Shown in pieces: positions 1 to 19,168 of a DNA stretch of 64,000 nt. The notes under the pieces are model-generated. The model was not told the origin of the DNA, did no database searches, and saw only the letters and a list, made by a program, of their open reading frames with translations. The translations under genes were made by a program, and so were the position numbers. Positions within the stretch are counted from its first letter, which is position 1, and each line of letters begins with the position of its first letter. Source of the stretch: Staphylococcus sp. 17KM0847 (GTDB taxonomy: Bacteria > Bacillota > Bacilli > Staphylococcales > Staphylococcaceae); contig NZ_CP040781.1 in assembly GCF_013463155.1 (NCBI RefSeq), positions 124,001-188,000 on the forward strand, read 5' to 3'.

Positions 1-1
1 A

Positions 2-994
2 AAAGCAATTGCACAAAGAACACCAGGCTTTTCAGGTGCAGATTTAGAAAACTTATTAAATGAAGCGTCGCTAGTTGCAGCACGTAGTGGCAAGAAGAAG
101 ATTGATATGCGAGATATTGAAGAAGCGACAGACCGCGTGATTGCGGGACCTGCTAAAAAATCTCGTGTTATTTCAACAAAAGAGCGTAACATTGTTGCAC
201 ATCATGAGGCAGGACATACAGTGATCGGTATGGTACTTGATGAAGCTGAAGTCGTGCATAAAGTAACTATTGTACCACGTGGTCAAGCAGGTGGTTATGC
301 CATGATGTTACCTAAGCAGGATCGTTTCTTAATGACAGAACCAGAACTTTTAGACAAAATTTGTGGTCTGCTTGGTGGACGTGTAGCAGAAGATATCATT
401 TTTGATGAGGTATCAACGGGTGCTTCTAATGATTTTGAACGTGCAACACAAATTGCACGCGAAATGGTTACTCAATATGGTATGAGTAAAAAACTTGGAC
501 CATTACAATTTTCTCATGGTGGTGGGCAAGTCTTTCTAGGTAGAGAGATGTCAGGAGAACCAGAATATTCTGGGCAAATTGCTTTTGAAATTGACAAAGA
601 AGTACAACGTATTATTAAAGAACAATATGAGCGTTGTAAACAAATTTTACTTGAACATGAATCACAATTGCGTCTCATTGCTGAAACACTATTAACAGAA
701 GAAACGTTAGTAGCAGAGCAAATTCAAACATTATTCCATGAAGGTCATCTTCCTGAAGTGAATTATGATGAAGCAAAAGTTGTAGAACGCTCTGCTGATG
801 ATGAATTTAGTGAAGGTAAGTATGGTAAGTCTTATGATGACATTCGTCGCGAGCAAGAAGAGATGACAAACCGTGCGAACCAAGGTACATCTGATCGTGA
901 AGAAAGTCAAGAAACAGATGACACAACAGCATATGAGCAAGAACCAGAAATTGACAAACCGGGCGATGATCATTATACGCCGCCACGTCAATAG
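2..994 (+). CDS. ftsH: ATP-dependent zinc metalloprotease FtsH (3' part)
   Basis: C-terminal part of the membrane-anchored AAA+ protease that degrades misfolded and regulatory membrane proteins. The reading frame is open from base 2, so the start, the membrane segments and the Walker motifs lie before the window. The visible 330 residues begin in the end of the AAA module (TPGFSGADLENLLNEA) and contain the zinc-protease motif HEAGH at about visible residues 68-72, with the third metal ligand expected in SNDFERAT. The last 70 or so residues are acidic, Glu/Asp/Gln-rich and probably disordered, as in other staphylococcal FtsH. It ends just before a strong hairpin terminator, so hslO is a separate unit. 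In bacilli ftsH is followed by coaX; that gene is not present here. Confidence 0.97.
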   Translation, partial: KAIAQRTPGFSGADLENLLNEASLVAARSGKKKIDMRDIEEATDRVIAGPAKKSRVISTKERNIVAHHEAGHTVIGMVLDEAEVVHKVTIVPRGQAGGYAMMLPKQDRFLMTEPELLDKICGLLGGRVAEDIIFDEVSTGASNDFERATQIAREMVTQYGMSKKLGPLQFSHGGGQVFLGREMSGEPEYSGQIAFEIDKEVQRIIKEQYERCKQILLEHESQLRLIAETLLTEETLVAEQIQTLFHEGHLPEVNYDEAKVVERSADDEFSEGKYGKSYDDIRREQEEMTNRANQGTSDREESQETDDTTAYEQEPEIDKPGDDHYTPPRQ

Positions 995-1004
995 AGTATA
1001 TATG

Positions 1005-1037
1005 AGACCTTCTCACAATCAGTGAGGGGGTCTTTTT
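1005..1037 (+). terminator. Rho-independent terminator of ftsH
   Basis: A stem (AGACC/GGTCT and CTCAC/GTGAG, with a small mismatch between) is followed by TTTTT eleven bases after the ftsH stop codon. Confidence 0.85.
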
Positions 1038-1223
1038 ATGTTAGAAGGGTATACGAGTATTGGTTTGAGTAATGTAAGTGGGCAGTAGATTGAAACCTTA
1101 GTGCTAAAAAGGGCGTGTGCTGATAAGAAAGTGTGGAGGTGATTAAGCATTTGAATGGTATGTGTAAGTCATTTCAGTTGTACTTATGAGCATAGATGGT
1201 TATGATAATGCAACGTAGAAAAA

Positions 1224-1232
1224 TGCGATAAT
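1224..1232 (+). promoter_or_regulatory. Possible extended -10 promoter of hslO
   Basis: TGC-GATAAT resembles an extended -10 element 42 bases before the hslO start. No good -35 is seen. The rest of the 995-1273 interval holds no gene that I can support. Confidence 0.35.
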
Positions 1233-1273
1233 ACTAAAAATAGAGCGTATTGCATAAAAAGGAGATTAGACAG

Positions 1274-2155
1274 ATGACTCAAGATTATATTGTGAAAGCA
1301 CTTGCATTTGGCGGTGAAGTACGTGCATACAGTGCGAAAACAACAGATGCTATACAAGAAGCACAAACAGATCACTATACGTGGCCTACTGCTTCAGCAG
1401 CACTTGGACGTACGATGACAGCAACAGTAATGATGGGTGCTATGTTAAAAGGTGAACAGAAACTTACTGTAACGATAAATGGTGACGGCCCTATTGGTAA
1501 AGTTGTTGCAGATGCGAATGCGCAAGGGAAAGTGAGAGGGTATGTGACAAATCCACAGACGCATTTTCCACTTAATGCACAAGGTAAGTTAGATGTACGT
1601 CGGGCAGTGGGAACCAATGGTGCAATCAATGTTGTGAAAGATGTAGGTATGAGAGAGTATTACACGGGGAATAGTCCTATTGTATCTGGAGAATTAGGCG
1701 AAGATTTTACATATTACTTTGCGAATAGTGAACAGGTACCGTCATCAGTAGGTGTAGGTGTGCTTGTTAATCCAGATAATTCGATAAAAGCAGCAGGTGG
1801 CTTTATTATTCAAGTCATGCCGGAAGCTAAAGAAGAAACCATTGCCAAATTAGAAACGGCTATTAATGAGATGACGCCTGTATCACAATTAATTGATAAA
1901 GGCTATACACCAGAAGAAATGTTAAATGAAATTCTAGGTGCAGAAAATGTAGAGTTTTTAGAGACGTTACCTGTTGTGTTTGAATGTAACTGTGGTCACG
2001 ATAAGTTTTTGACAGCAATTAAAGGTTTAGGTGAAGCAGAAATTGAAAGTATGATTCGAGAAGACCATGGTGCAGAAGCGGAATGTCATTTTTGTCGTAC
2101 GAAATATCATTTTACAGAAGAAGAACTCGAAGATTTATTGAGTACAATGAAATAA
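1274..2155 (+). CDS. hslO: Hsp33 redox-regulated chaperone
   Basis: Holdase chaperone of the cytoplasm, switched on by oxidation. The 293-residue protein carries the family's zinc-binding cysteines as C238-x-C240 and C271-xx-C274; under disulfide stress these release zinc and the protein unfolds into its active form. I chose the ATG at 1274 because AAGGAGA lies at the right distance, and because the ATG 24 bases upstream would add eight residues foreign to the family and has no ribosome site. The gene stands alone between ftsH and cysK, as in other staphylococci. Function is known for the family; the cysteine set is seen directly. Confidence 0.95.
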   Translation: MTQDYIVKALAFGGEVRAYSAKTTDAIQEAQTDHYTWPTASAALGRTMTATVMMGAMLKGEQKLTVTINGDGPIGKVVADANAQGKVRGYVTNPQTHFPLNAQGKLDVRRAVGTNGAINVVKDVGMREYYTGNSPIVSGELGEDFTYYFANSEQVPSSVGVGVLVNPDNSIKAAGGFIIQVMPEAKEETIAKLETAINEMTPVSQLIDKGYTPEEMLNEILGAENVEFLETLPVVFECNCGHDKFLTAIKGLGEAEIESMIREDHGAEAECHFCRTKYHFTEEELEDLLSTMK

Positions 2156-2291
2156 TACGTATAAGATGTGAAAATTGAGATAGAATAGATAATAATAGTT
2201 TCTAAATTGTCTGAACAATGATACAATACTTATATCCGATTTATTAACTAAGTATTGAATGAAGAATACAATAAAAGTGAGGTTGTCGATT

Positions 2292-3221
2292 ATGGTAAGA
2301 AAACCCGTAGAAAATATTACTGAGATTATTGGTCAAACGCCTGTTGTTAAGTTACGTCATCAAGCTGATGAAGATGCAGCTGATATTTATGTCAAATTAG
2401 AATATCAAAACCCGGCTGGATCAGTAAAAGATCGTATTGCATTAGCGATGATTGAACAAGCCGAAAAAGAAGGTAAAATCAAACCGGGTGATACAATCGT
2501 TGAACCAACAAGCGGTAACACAGGTATCGGCTTGGCGTTTGTATGTGCTGCAAAAGGATATAAAGCGGTATTTACAATGCCTGAAACAATGAGTCAGGAG
2601 CGACGCAATTTATTAAAGGCATATGGTGCGGAACTTGTTTTAACACCCGGATCAGAAGCAATGAAAGGTGCCATTAGAAAAGCAAAAGAATTAAAGGAAA
2701 CATATGGTTATTTTGAACCGCAACAATTTGAAAACCTTGCTAACCCACGTATCCACGAATTAACGACAGGACCAGAACTTGTTGAACAATTTGAAGGTCG
2801 AACAATTGATGCATTTTTAGCAGGTGTTGGAACAGGCGGCACATTATCAGGTGTGGGTAAAGTGCTAAAGGAAAAATATCCAGATATCCAAATCGTAGCT
2901 ATTGAGCCGGAAGATTCACCGGTATTAAGTGGTGGGGATCCGGGGCCTCATAAATTACAAGGTTTAGGTGCAGGGTTTGTACCTGGTACACTGAATACAG
3001 ATATTTATGAAGAAGTCATCAAAGTTGGCAATGAAGTCGCAATGGAAACATCACGTCGTGTTGCAAAAGAGGAAGGTATTTTAGGCGGTATTTCTTCTGG
3101 GGCTGCAATTTATGCGGCAATTCAAAAAGCGAAAGAATTAGGCAAAGGCAAGACGGTTGTAACGGTACTCCCAAGTAACGGAGAGCGTTACCTATCTACA
3201 CCACTTTATAATTTTGAATAA
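2292..3221 (+). CDS. cysK: Cysteine synthase A (O-acetylserine thiol-lyase)
   Basis: PLP enzyme that makes L-cysteine from O-acetylserine and sulfide; O-acetylserine comes from CysE, encoded at 35.7 kb here. The 309-residue protein shows the PLP lysine in GSVKD (K46), the substrate loop TSGNTG, the phosphate-binding GTGGT and the C-terminal SSGAA. Start at ATG 2292 gives the usual [10 protein letters not shown]-terminus after GTGAGG; an ATG 33 bases upstream is in frame but less likely. In bacilli CysK also binds the regulator CymR; whether that holds here is not visible. Monocistronic, ended by a hairpin terminator. The pabABC genes that follow cysK in Bacillus are absent. Confidence 0.95.
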   Translation: MVRKPVENITEIIGQTPVVKLRHQADEDAADIYVKLEYQNPAGSVKDRIALAMIEQAEKEGKIKPGDTIVEPTSGNTGIGLAFVCAAKGYKAVFTMPETMSQERRNLLKAYGAELVLTPGSEAMKGAIRKAKELKETYGYFEPQQFENLANPRIHELTTGPELVEQFEGRTIDAFLAGVGTGGTLSGVGKVLKEKYPDIQIVAIEPEDSPVLSGGDPGPHKLQGLGAGFVPGTLNTDIYEEVIKVGNEVAMETSRRVAKEEGILGGISSGAAIYAAIQKAKELGKGKTVVTVLPSNGERYLSTPLYNFE

Positions 3222-3238
3222 AGGGTAGCATGTGTATC

Positions 3239-3278
3239 AATCCACTAATGACGATGTTGTTGTCATTAGTGGATTTTT
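3239..3278 (+). terminator. Terminator of cysK
   Basis: Perfect 14-bp stem (3239-3252 with 3262-3275) with a short loop, followed by a run of T. Confidence 0.92.
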
Positions 3279-3325
3279 AATGTTATATGATTAAAGTCTT
3301 CAGAACAGGTGCATAGTTAAAAGTT

Positions 3326-4526
<1,201 letters not shown>

Positions 4527-4527
4527 C

Positions 4528-5034
4528 ATGGTAGAGGTGTATCTTGGACTTGGCGGGAATATCGGAGATCGTGAACAACAGTTAAGAGCTGCCATTGAGC
4601 ATCTTAATGCATACAAAGAAATCGAGGTTATTTCAATTTCGCCAATATATGAAACGAAACCTGTCGGCTATGTGGAACAACCGGATTTTTTAAATGTATG
4701 TGTTTGTATTGAAACGACATTGAAACCACATGATTTACTGGCGATAGGCTTGGCAGTAGAGGCAGAGTTGCATCGGGTGCGCGATGTAAGATGGGGCCCC
4801 CGCACAATAGATATAGATATTTTACTTTATGGTGATGATGTGATTGAGACATCACAACTAGTTGTACCCCACCCTCGTATGACAGAACGTGCATTTGTGA
4901 TGATACCTCTTAATGATATTGCACCAGATGTTGTGGAGCCGCGCTCAGGAAAAAAGATAAGTCAATTGGTAAATACAGATGATACTGTTGTACGTTATAA
5001 ACCTTCGTGCGATGAACCAGATAGATGCGAATGA
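4528..5034 (+). CDS. folK: 2-amino-4-hydroxy-6-hydroxymethyldihydropteridine diphosphokinase
   Basis: Transfers diphosphate from ATP to 6-hydroxymethyl-dihydropterin, making the FolP substrate. The 168-residue protein has the N-terminal LGLGGNIGDRE and the PROSITE HPPK signature RWGPRTIDIDILLYGD with its two metal-binding aspartates, followed by PHPRMTERAFVMIPL. Slightly longer than the S. aureus protein because of a C-terminal tail. Last gene of the folate trio; dus follows after 18 bases and may be in the same transcript. Confidence 0.96.
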   Translation: MVEVYLGLGGNIGDREQQLRAAIEHLNAYKEIEVISISPIYETKPVGYVEQPDFLNVCVCIETTLKPHDLLAIGLAVEAELHRVRDVRWGPRTIDIDILLYGDDVIETSQLVVPHPRMTERAFVMIPLNDIAPDVVEPRSGKKISQLVNTDDTVVRYKPSCDEPDRCE

Positions 5035-5052
5035 AATATTGGAGGAAATAGT

Positions 5053-6045
5053 ATGTGGAAAATTGGAGATGTCGAAATTGAAAATAGAGTTGTACTGGCT
5101 CCAATGGCTGGAGTGTGTAACGCTGCATTTCGTCTAACGGTTAAAGAATTTGGAGCCGGACTTGTCTGTGCAGAAATGGTTAGTGATAAAGCGATTTTAT
5201 TTAACAATCCTAAGACGATGAAAATGTTATATATAGATGAAAATGAACGCCCACTATCCCTACAAATATTTGGTGGTGAAAAAGAAACATTAGTAGAAGC
5301 TGCTGAATACGTTGATAAAAATACAACGGCTGATATTATTGATATTAATATGGGATGTCCAGTTTCTAAAATTATTAAATGTGAAGCAGGTGCACGCTGG
5401 CTACTTGATCCCAATAAAATTTACGAAATGGTATCAGCAGTTACAGAACGTGTGAGTAAACCTGTAACTTGTAAAATGCGTATTGGTTGGGACGAAGATC
5501 ATATCTATGCAGTAGAAAATGCAAAAGCTGCAGAAAGAGCGGGTGCAGCGGCAATCTCACTTCATGGACGTACTCGGGTACAAATGTATGAAGGTGAAGC
5601 GGATTGGGACATTATCCGACAAGTAAAAGAAGCTGTTTCAATACCAGTTATTGGTAATGGAGATGTAACAAGCCCAGAACTCGCTAAAAAAATGTTAGAA
5701 GAAACAGGTGTAGATGCTGTAATGATCGGTCGAGAAGCGTTAGGCAATCCGTGGATGATCTACCGTACAGTCCGCTACCTCGAAACGGGTGAATTAATAG
5801 AAGAACCACACATTAGTGAAAAAGTGGAAATCGCTTTATTACATTTACGTCGTTTAGTAGAATTAAAAGGTGAAAAAGTAGGCGTGATGGAAATGAGAAA
5901 ACATGCATCATGGTACTTAAAAGGTGTTAGAGGAAATGGTAAAGCACGCAAAGCATTAAACCAGGCAGAAACAGAAGCAGAAATGACAGAAATACTTACA
6001 GCGTTTCGTGACGAAATGACTACACAACAGAAAATAGAAGCATAG
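5053..6045 (+). CDS. dus: tRNA-dihydrouridine synthase (DusB type)
   Basis: FMN enzyme that reduces uridines in the tRNA D-loop. The 330-residue protein starts with the family sequence VLAPMAGVCNAAFR, has the catalytic cysteine in NMGCPVSKI (near residue 102), GRTRVQMYEG and the FMN phosphate site VIGNGDVTS followed by MIGREALGNPW. Ribosome site TTGGAGGAAA precedes the ATG. Its place between folK and lysS is the Bacillus arrangement; as far as I recall S. aureus has lysS directly after folK, so this looks like retained ancestral synteny. Confidence 0.93.
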   Translation: MWKIGDVEIENRVVLAPMAGVCNAAFRLTVKEFGAGLVCAEMVSDKAILFNNPKTMKMLYIDENERPLSLQIFGGEKETLVEAAEYVDKNTTADIIDINMGCPVSKIIKCEAGARWLLDPNKIYEMVSAVTERVSKPVTCKMRIGWDEDHIYAVENAKAAERAGAAAISLHGRTRVQMYEGEADWDIIRQVKEAVSIPVIGNGDVTSPELAKKMLEETGVDAVMIGREALGNPWMIYRTVRYLETGELIEEPHISEKVEIALLHLRRLVELKGEKVGVMEMRKHASWYLKGVRGNGKARKALNQAETEAEMTEILTAFRDEMTTQQKIEA

Positions 6046-7551
<1,506 letters not shown>

Positions 7552-7573
7552 AGAGGGGCGCTGGCTAATTAAA

Positions 7574-7617
7574 AACTTAGGTTGATACATAATAATGTGT
7601 TGACCTAAGTTTTTTTA
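7574..7617 (+). terminator. Terminator of lysS
   Basis: Stem of 9 perfect pairs (AACTTAGGT/ACCTAAGTT) extended by eight more pairs including wobbles around an AATA loop, then TTTTTTT. Confidence 0.92.
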
Positions 7618-7756
7618 TTTGCAGATGGGGTGATAGGGTTAAGTATAGGAAATGATCTGATGTGCAAAATAATGTTGTTAAATATAGGTGATAACTATAT
7701 AGAATAAAATAGGTGTTATAAAAACTTGCTACAAAATAAAAAGTTAAATAAAAGTA
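7618..7756. other. A/T-rich spacer before the rRNA promoter
   Basis: About 140 bases between the lysS terminator and the rRNA promoter hold no open reading frame, RNA gene or repeat that I can support. Confidence 0.6.
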
Positions 7757-7785
7757 TTGACATTTAAACAGTAATTTATTAATAT
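7757..7785 (+). promoter_or_regulatory. Promoter of the 5S-tRNA-rRNA block
   Basis: TTGACA, a 17-bp spacer and TAATAT form a strong sigma-A promoter about 145 bases before the first 5S gene. It is the only convincing promoter before the tRNA cluster and the first 16S gene, so the first rRNA operon is probably read from here. Confidence 0.8.
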
Positions 7786-7930
7786 ATAAAAGTCGTCAAA
7801 AACGAAGTGCCATTTTTATTAAAGGACCACAAAAACTTTAATAAAGTGTAAAATTAACTGTTGAAAAACAGTTGGCAACCTAGTATTATTAAAAAAGTAG
7901 CCGATAAGAGCTACGACAAAACAAAAGATG

Positions 7931-8045
7931 TCTGGTGACAATGGCAAAGAGGTCACACCTGTTCCCATGCCGAACACAGTAGTTAAGCTCTTTAGCGCCG
8001 ATGGTAGTCGGACTTACGTTCCGCAAGAGTAGGACGTTGCCGGGC
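7931..8045 (+). rRNA. rrf: 5S ribosomal RNA, copy 1 (lone, before tRNAs)
   Basis: 115-base match to staphylococcal 5S, with the conserved core CCCATGCCGAACACAG. It has no 16S/23S in front of it, only the promoter at 7757, and leads directly into the tRNA cluster. Its terminal helix differs from copies 2 and 3 (GTGAC with GTTGC instead of GTGCC with GGTGC), but pairing is kept. It is probably the remnant 5S of an older operon whose tRNAs survived. Confidence 0.95.
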
Positions 8046-8054
8046 ATAAAAAAC

Positions 8055-8130
8055 GGAGAATTAGCTCAGCTGGGAGAGCATCTGCCTTACAAGCAGAGGG
8101 TCGGCGGTTCGAACCCGTCATTCTCCACCA
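8055..8130 (+). tRNA. tRNA-Val (anticodon UAC)
   Basis: 76-base cloverleaf with acceptor GGAGAAT/ATTCTCC, anticodon loop CTTACAA and encoded CCA. First of an eight-tRNA run. Confidence 0.97.
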
Positions 8131-8133
8131 TTT

Positions 8134-8209
<76 letters not shown>

Positions 8210-8219
8210 TCTATAAGTT

Positions 8220-8292
8220 GAGCCATTAGCTCAGTTGGTAGAGCATCTGACTTTTAATCAGAGGGTCAGAGGTTCGAATCCTCTATGGCTCA
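8220..8292 (+). tRNA. tRNA-Lys (anticodon UUU)
   Basis: Cloverleaf with acceptor GAGCCAT/ATGGCTC and anticodon loop CTTTTAA. After the discriminator A the genome reads TCA, not CCA, so the CCA end is not encoded and must be added by nucleotidyltransferase. Confidence 0.96.
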
Positions 8293-8310
8293 TCATTTAA
8301 ATATCATTGA

Positions 8311-8385
8311 GCAGAAGTAGTTCAGCGGTAGAATACAACCTTGCCAAGGTTGGGGTCGCGGGTTCGAATCCCGTCTTCTGCTCCA
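8311..8385 (+). tRNA. tRNA-Gly (anticodon GCC)
   Basis: 75-base cloverleaf with acceptor GCAGAAG/CTTCTGC, anticodon loop TTGCCAA and encoded CCA. Confidence 0.97.
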
Positions 8386-8393
8386 TTATTTTT

Positions 8394-8482
8394 GCCGGGG
8401 TGGCGGAACTGGCAGACGCACAGGACTTAAAATCCTGCGGTAAGTGATTACCGTACCGGTTCGATTCCGGTCCTCGGCACCA
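8394..8482 (+). tRNA. tRNA-Leu (anticodon UAA)
   Basis: 89-base class II tRNA with a long variable arm, anticodon loop CTTAAAA and encoded CCA. Confidence 0.97.
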
Positions 8483-8500
8483 TCATAATACATTGTAAAT

Positions 8501-8577
8501 GCGCCCGTAGCTCAACTGGATAGAGCGTTTGACTACGGATCAAGAGGTTATGGGTTCGACTCCTATCGGGCGCGCCA
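8501..8577 (+). tRNA. tRNA-Arg (anticodon ACG)
   Basis: 77-base cloverleaf with acceptor GCGCCCG/CGGGCGC, anticodon loop CTACGGA (A34 expected to become inosine) and encoded CCA. Confidence 0.97.
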
Positions 8578-8585
8578 TTTTAAAA

Positions 8586-8659
8586 CGGGAAGTAGCTCAG
8601 CTTGGTAGAGCACTTGGTTTGGGACCAAGGGGTCGCAGGTTCAAATCCTGTCTTCCCGA
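8586..8659 (+). tRNA. tRNA-Pro (anticodon UGG)
   Basis: Cloverleaf with acceptor CGGGAAG/CTTCCCG and anticodon loop TTTGGGA. The genome reads TCA after the discriminator A, so CCA is not encoded, as for tRNA-Lys in the same cluster. Confidence 0.96.
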
Positions 8660-8674
8660 TCACTTAAAATATTT

Positions 8675-8750
8675 GGGGGCTTAGCTCAGCTGGGAGAGCG
8701 CCTGCTTTGCACGCAGGAGGTCAGCGGTTCGATCCCGCTAGTCTCCACCA
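8675..8750 (+). tRNA. tRNA-Ala (anticodon UGC)
   Basis: 76-base cloverleaf with anticodon loop TTTGCAC and encoded CCA. Last tRNA of the cluster, 136 bases before the first 16S gene. Confidence 0.97.
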
Positions 8751-8766
8751 TTATTGACAACCAAAA

Positions 8767-8809
8767 TGAACATTGAAAACTGAATGACAATATGTCAACG
8801 TTAATTCCG
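8767..8809 (+). other. 16S leader: antitermination-like box and 5' processing arm, operon 1
   Basis: GAACATTGAAAACTGAA resembles the boxA-type leader of low-GC rRNA operons. The following stretch 8780-8809 is nearly complementary to 10478-10504 after the 16S gene, forming the RNase III processing stem around 16S. The same leader recurs before the second 16S gene (13933-13973). Confidence 0.7.
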
Positions 8810-8886
8810 ATAAATTGAGTACTAACGATAGTACTTTCGAGAGTGATTGACTTAAACAATCAAACGAGCTATATCAAGCTTACTTC

Positions 8887-10448
<1,562 letters not shown>

Positions 10449-10697
10449 ATACGGAACATCATCTTAGATGATGATAGCGGATTAACGTGACATATTGTAT
10501 TCAGTTTTGAATGCTCATATTTGAGGATTCAATATTGTACATTGAAAACTAGATAAGTAAGTATAAATGATTTTACCAAGCAAAACCGAGTGAATAGCGA
10601 AAGCTTGAAACTAAATTATCGCTAGTCGTCGACAGACGACTCACATAATTAATAACTGGTGATTGACAAGTCATTAGACTTGCCAATATCATAATAA

Positions 10698-13620
<2,923 letters not shown>

Positions 13621-13695
13621 AATTTTTATTCTTTCGGTTTCTCTTGTGAAACTTTTATACTTACAATCTAGTTTTGAATGTATAACATTCTTTTA

Positions 13696-13810
13696 TCTGG
13701 TGCCTATGGCAAAGAGGTCACACCTGTTCCCATGCCGAACACAGTAGTTAAGCTCTTTAGCGCCGATGGTAGTCGGACTTACGTTCCGCAAGAGTAGGGC
13801 GGTGCCAGGT
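13696..13810 (+). rRNA. rrf: 5S ribosomal RNA, copy 2
   Basis: 115 bases, 75 bases after 23S. Terminal helix is TCTGGTGCC with GGTGCCAGG. It differs from copy 3 at one visible base in the 3' strand (AGGGCGG against AGGACGG). Confidence 0.97.
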
Positions 13811-13820
13811 TTCTTTTATT

Positions 13821-13840
13821 ATGACCTTATGGTCATTTTT
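13821..13840 (+). terminator. Terminator of rRNA operon 1
   Basis: Hairpin ATGACC/GGTCAT with a four-base loop, then a T run, 11 bases after 5S copy 2. Confidence 0.8.
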
Positions 13841-13877
13841 TCTTTGGAATAAATCTTAAAGAAATTAAATAAAAGTA

Positions 13878-13906
13878 TTGACTATAAGATGAAGAATATG
13901 TATAAT
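13878..13906 (+). promoter_or_regulatory. Promoter of rRNA operon 2
   Basis: TTGACT, a 17-bp spacer and a perfect TATAAT lie between 5S copy 2 and the second 16S gene, so the second operon has its own start even though it is in tandem. Confidence 0.87.
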
Positions 13907-14050
13907 ATTTTCTTGTCGAGTCAAAAGAAATGAACATTGAAAACTGAATGACAATATGTCAACGTTAATTCCGATAAATTGAGTACTAACGATAGTACTT
14001 TCGAGAGTGATTGACTTAAACAATCAAACGAGCTATATCAAGCTTACTTC

Positions 14051-15612
<1,562 letters not shown>

Positions 15613-15704
15613 ATACGGAACATCATCTTAGATGATGATAGCGGATTAACGTGACATATTGTATTCAGTTTTGAATGCTCATATTTGAGGATTCAATATA
15701 AAAT

Positions 15705-15781
<77 letters not shown>

Positions 15782-15953
15782 TTTTTAAATTGTACATTGA
15801 AAACTAGATAAGTAAGTATAAATGATTTTACCAAGCAAAAACCGAGTGAATAGCGAAAGCTTGAAACTAAATTATCGCTAGTCGTCGACAGACGACTCAC
15901 ATAATTAATAACTGGTGATTGACAAGTCATTAGACTTGCCAATATCATAATAA

Positions 15954-18876
<2,923 letters not shown>

Positions 18877-18951
18877 AATTTTTATTCTTTCGGTTTCTCT
18901 TGTGAAACTTTTATACTTACAATCTAGTTTTGAATGTATAACATTCTTTTA

Positions 18952-19066
18952 TCTGGTGCCTATGGCAAAGAGGTCACACCTGTTCCCATGCCGAACACAG
19001 TAGTTAAGCTCTTTAGCGCCGATGGTAGTCGGACTTACGTTCCGCAAGAGTAGGACGGTGCCAGGT
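18952..19066 (+). rRNA. rrf: 5S ribosomal RNA, copy 3
   Basis: 115 bases, 75 bases after the second 23S, almost identical to copy 2 and closing the RNA block. Confidence 0.97.
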
Positions 19067-19075
19067 TTTATTTTG

Positions 19076-19103
19076 AGGGAGGTCATTGTGACCTCTCTTT
19101 TTT
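19076..19103 (+). terminator. Terminator of rRNA operon 2
   Basis: Ten-pair stem (AGGGAGGTCA/TGACCTCTCT, one wobble) with loop TTG and a run of T, ten bases after 5S copy 3. Confidence 0.92.
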
Positions 19104-19168
19104 ATTTTCAATCATATTCCATAGTCATCGGGTATATTATATTATTTATTGTGATGGAGTGTTGTTAC

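Noticed and set aside
1151-1189. Twelve-codon frame starting TTG after GGAGGTG in the ftsH-hslO gap
   Set aside because: Too short, spacing too long, and no support for expression.
8754-8759. TTGACA just before the 16S leader of operon 1
   Set aside because: No -10 hexamer at 16-18 bp; operon 2 has a real promoter in the same place, operon 1 does not.
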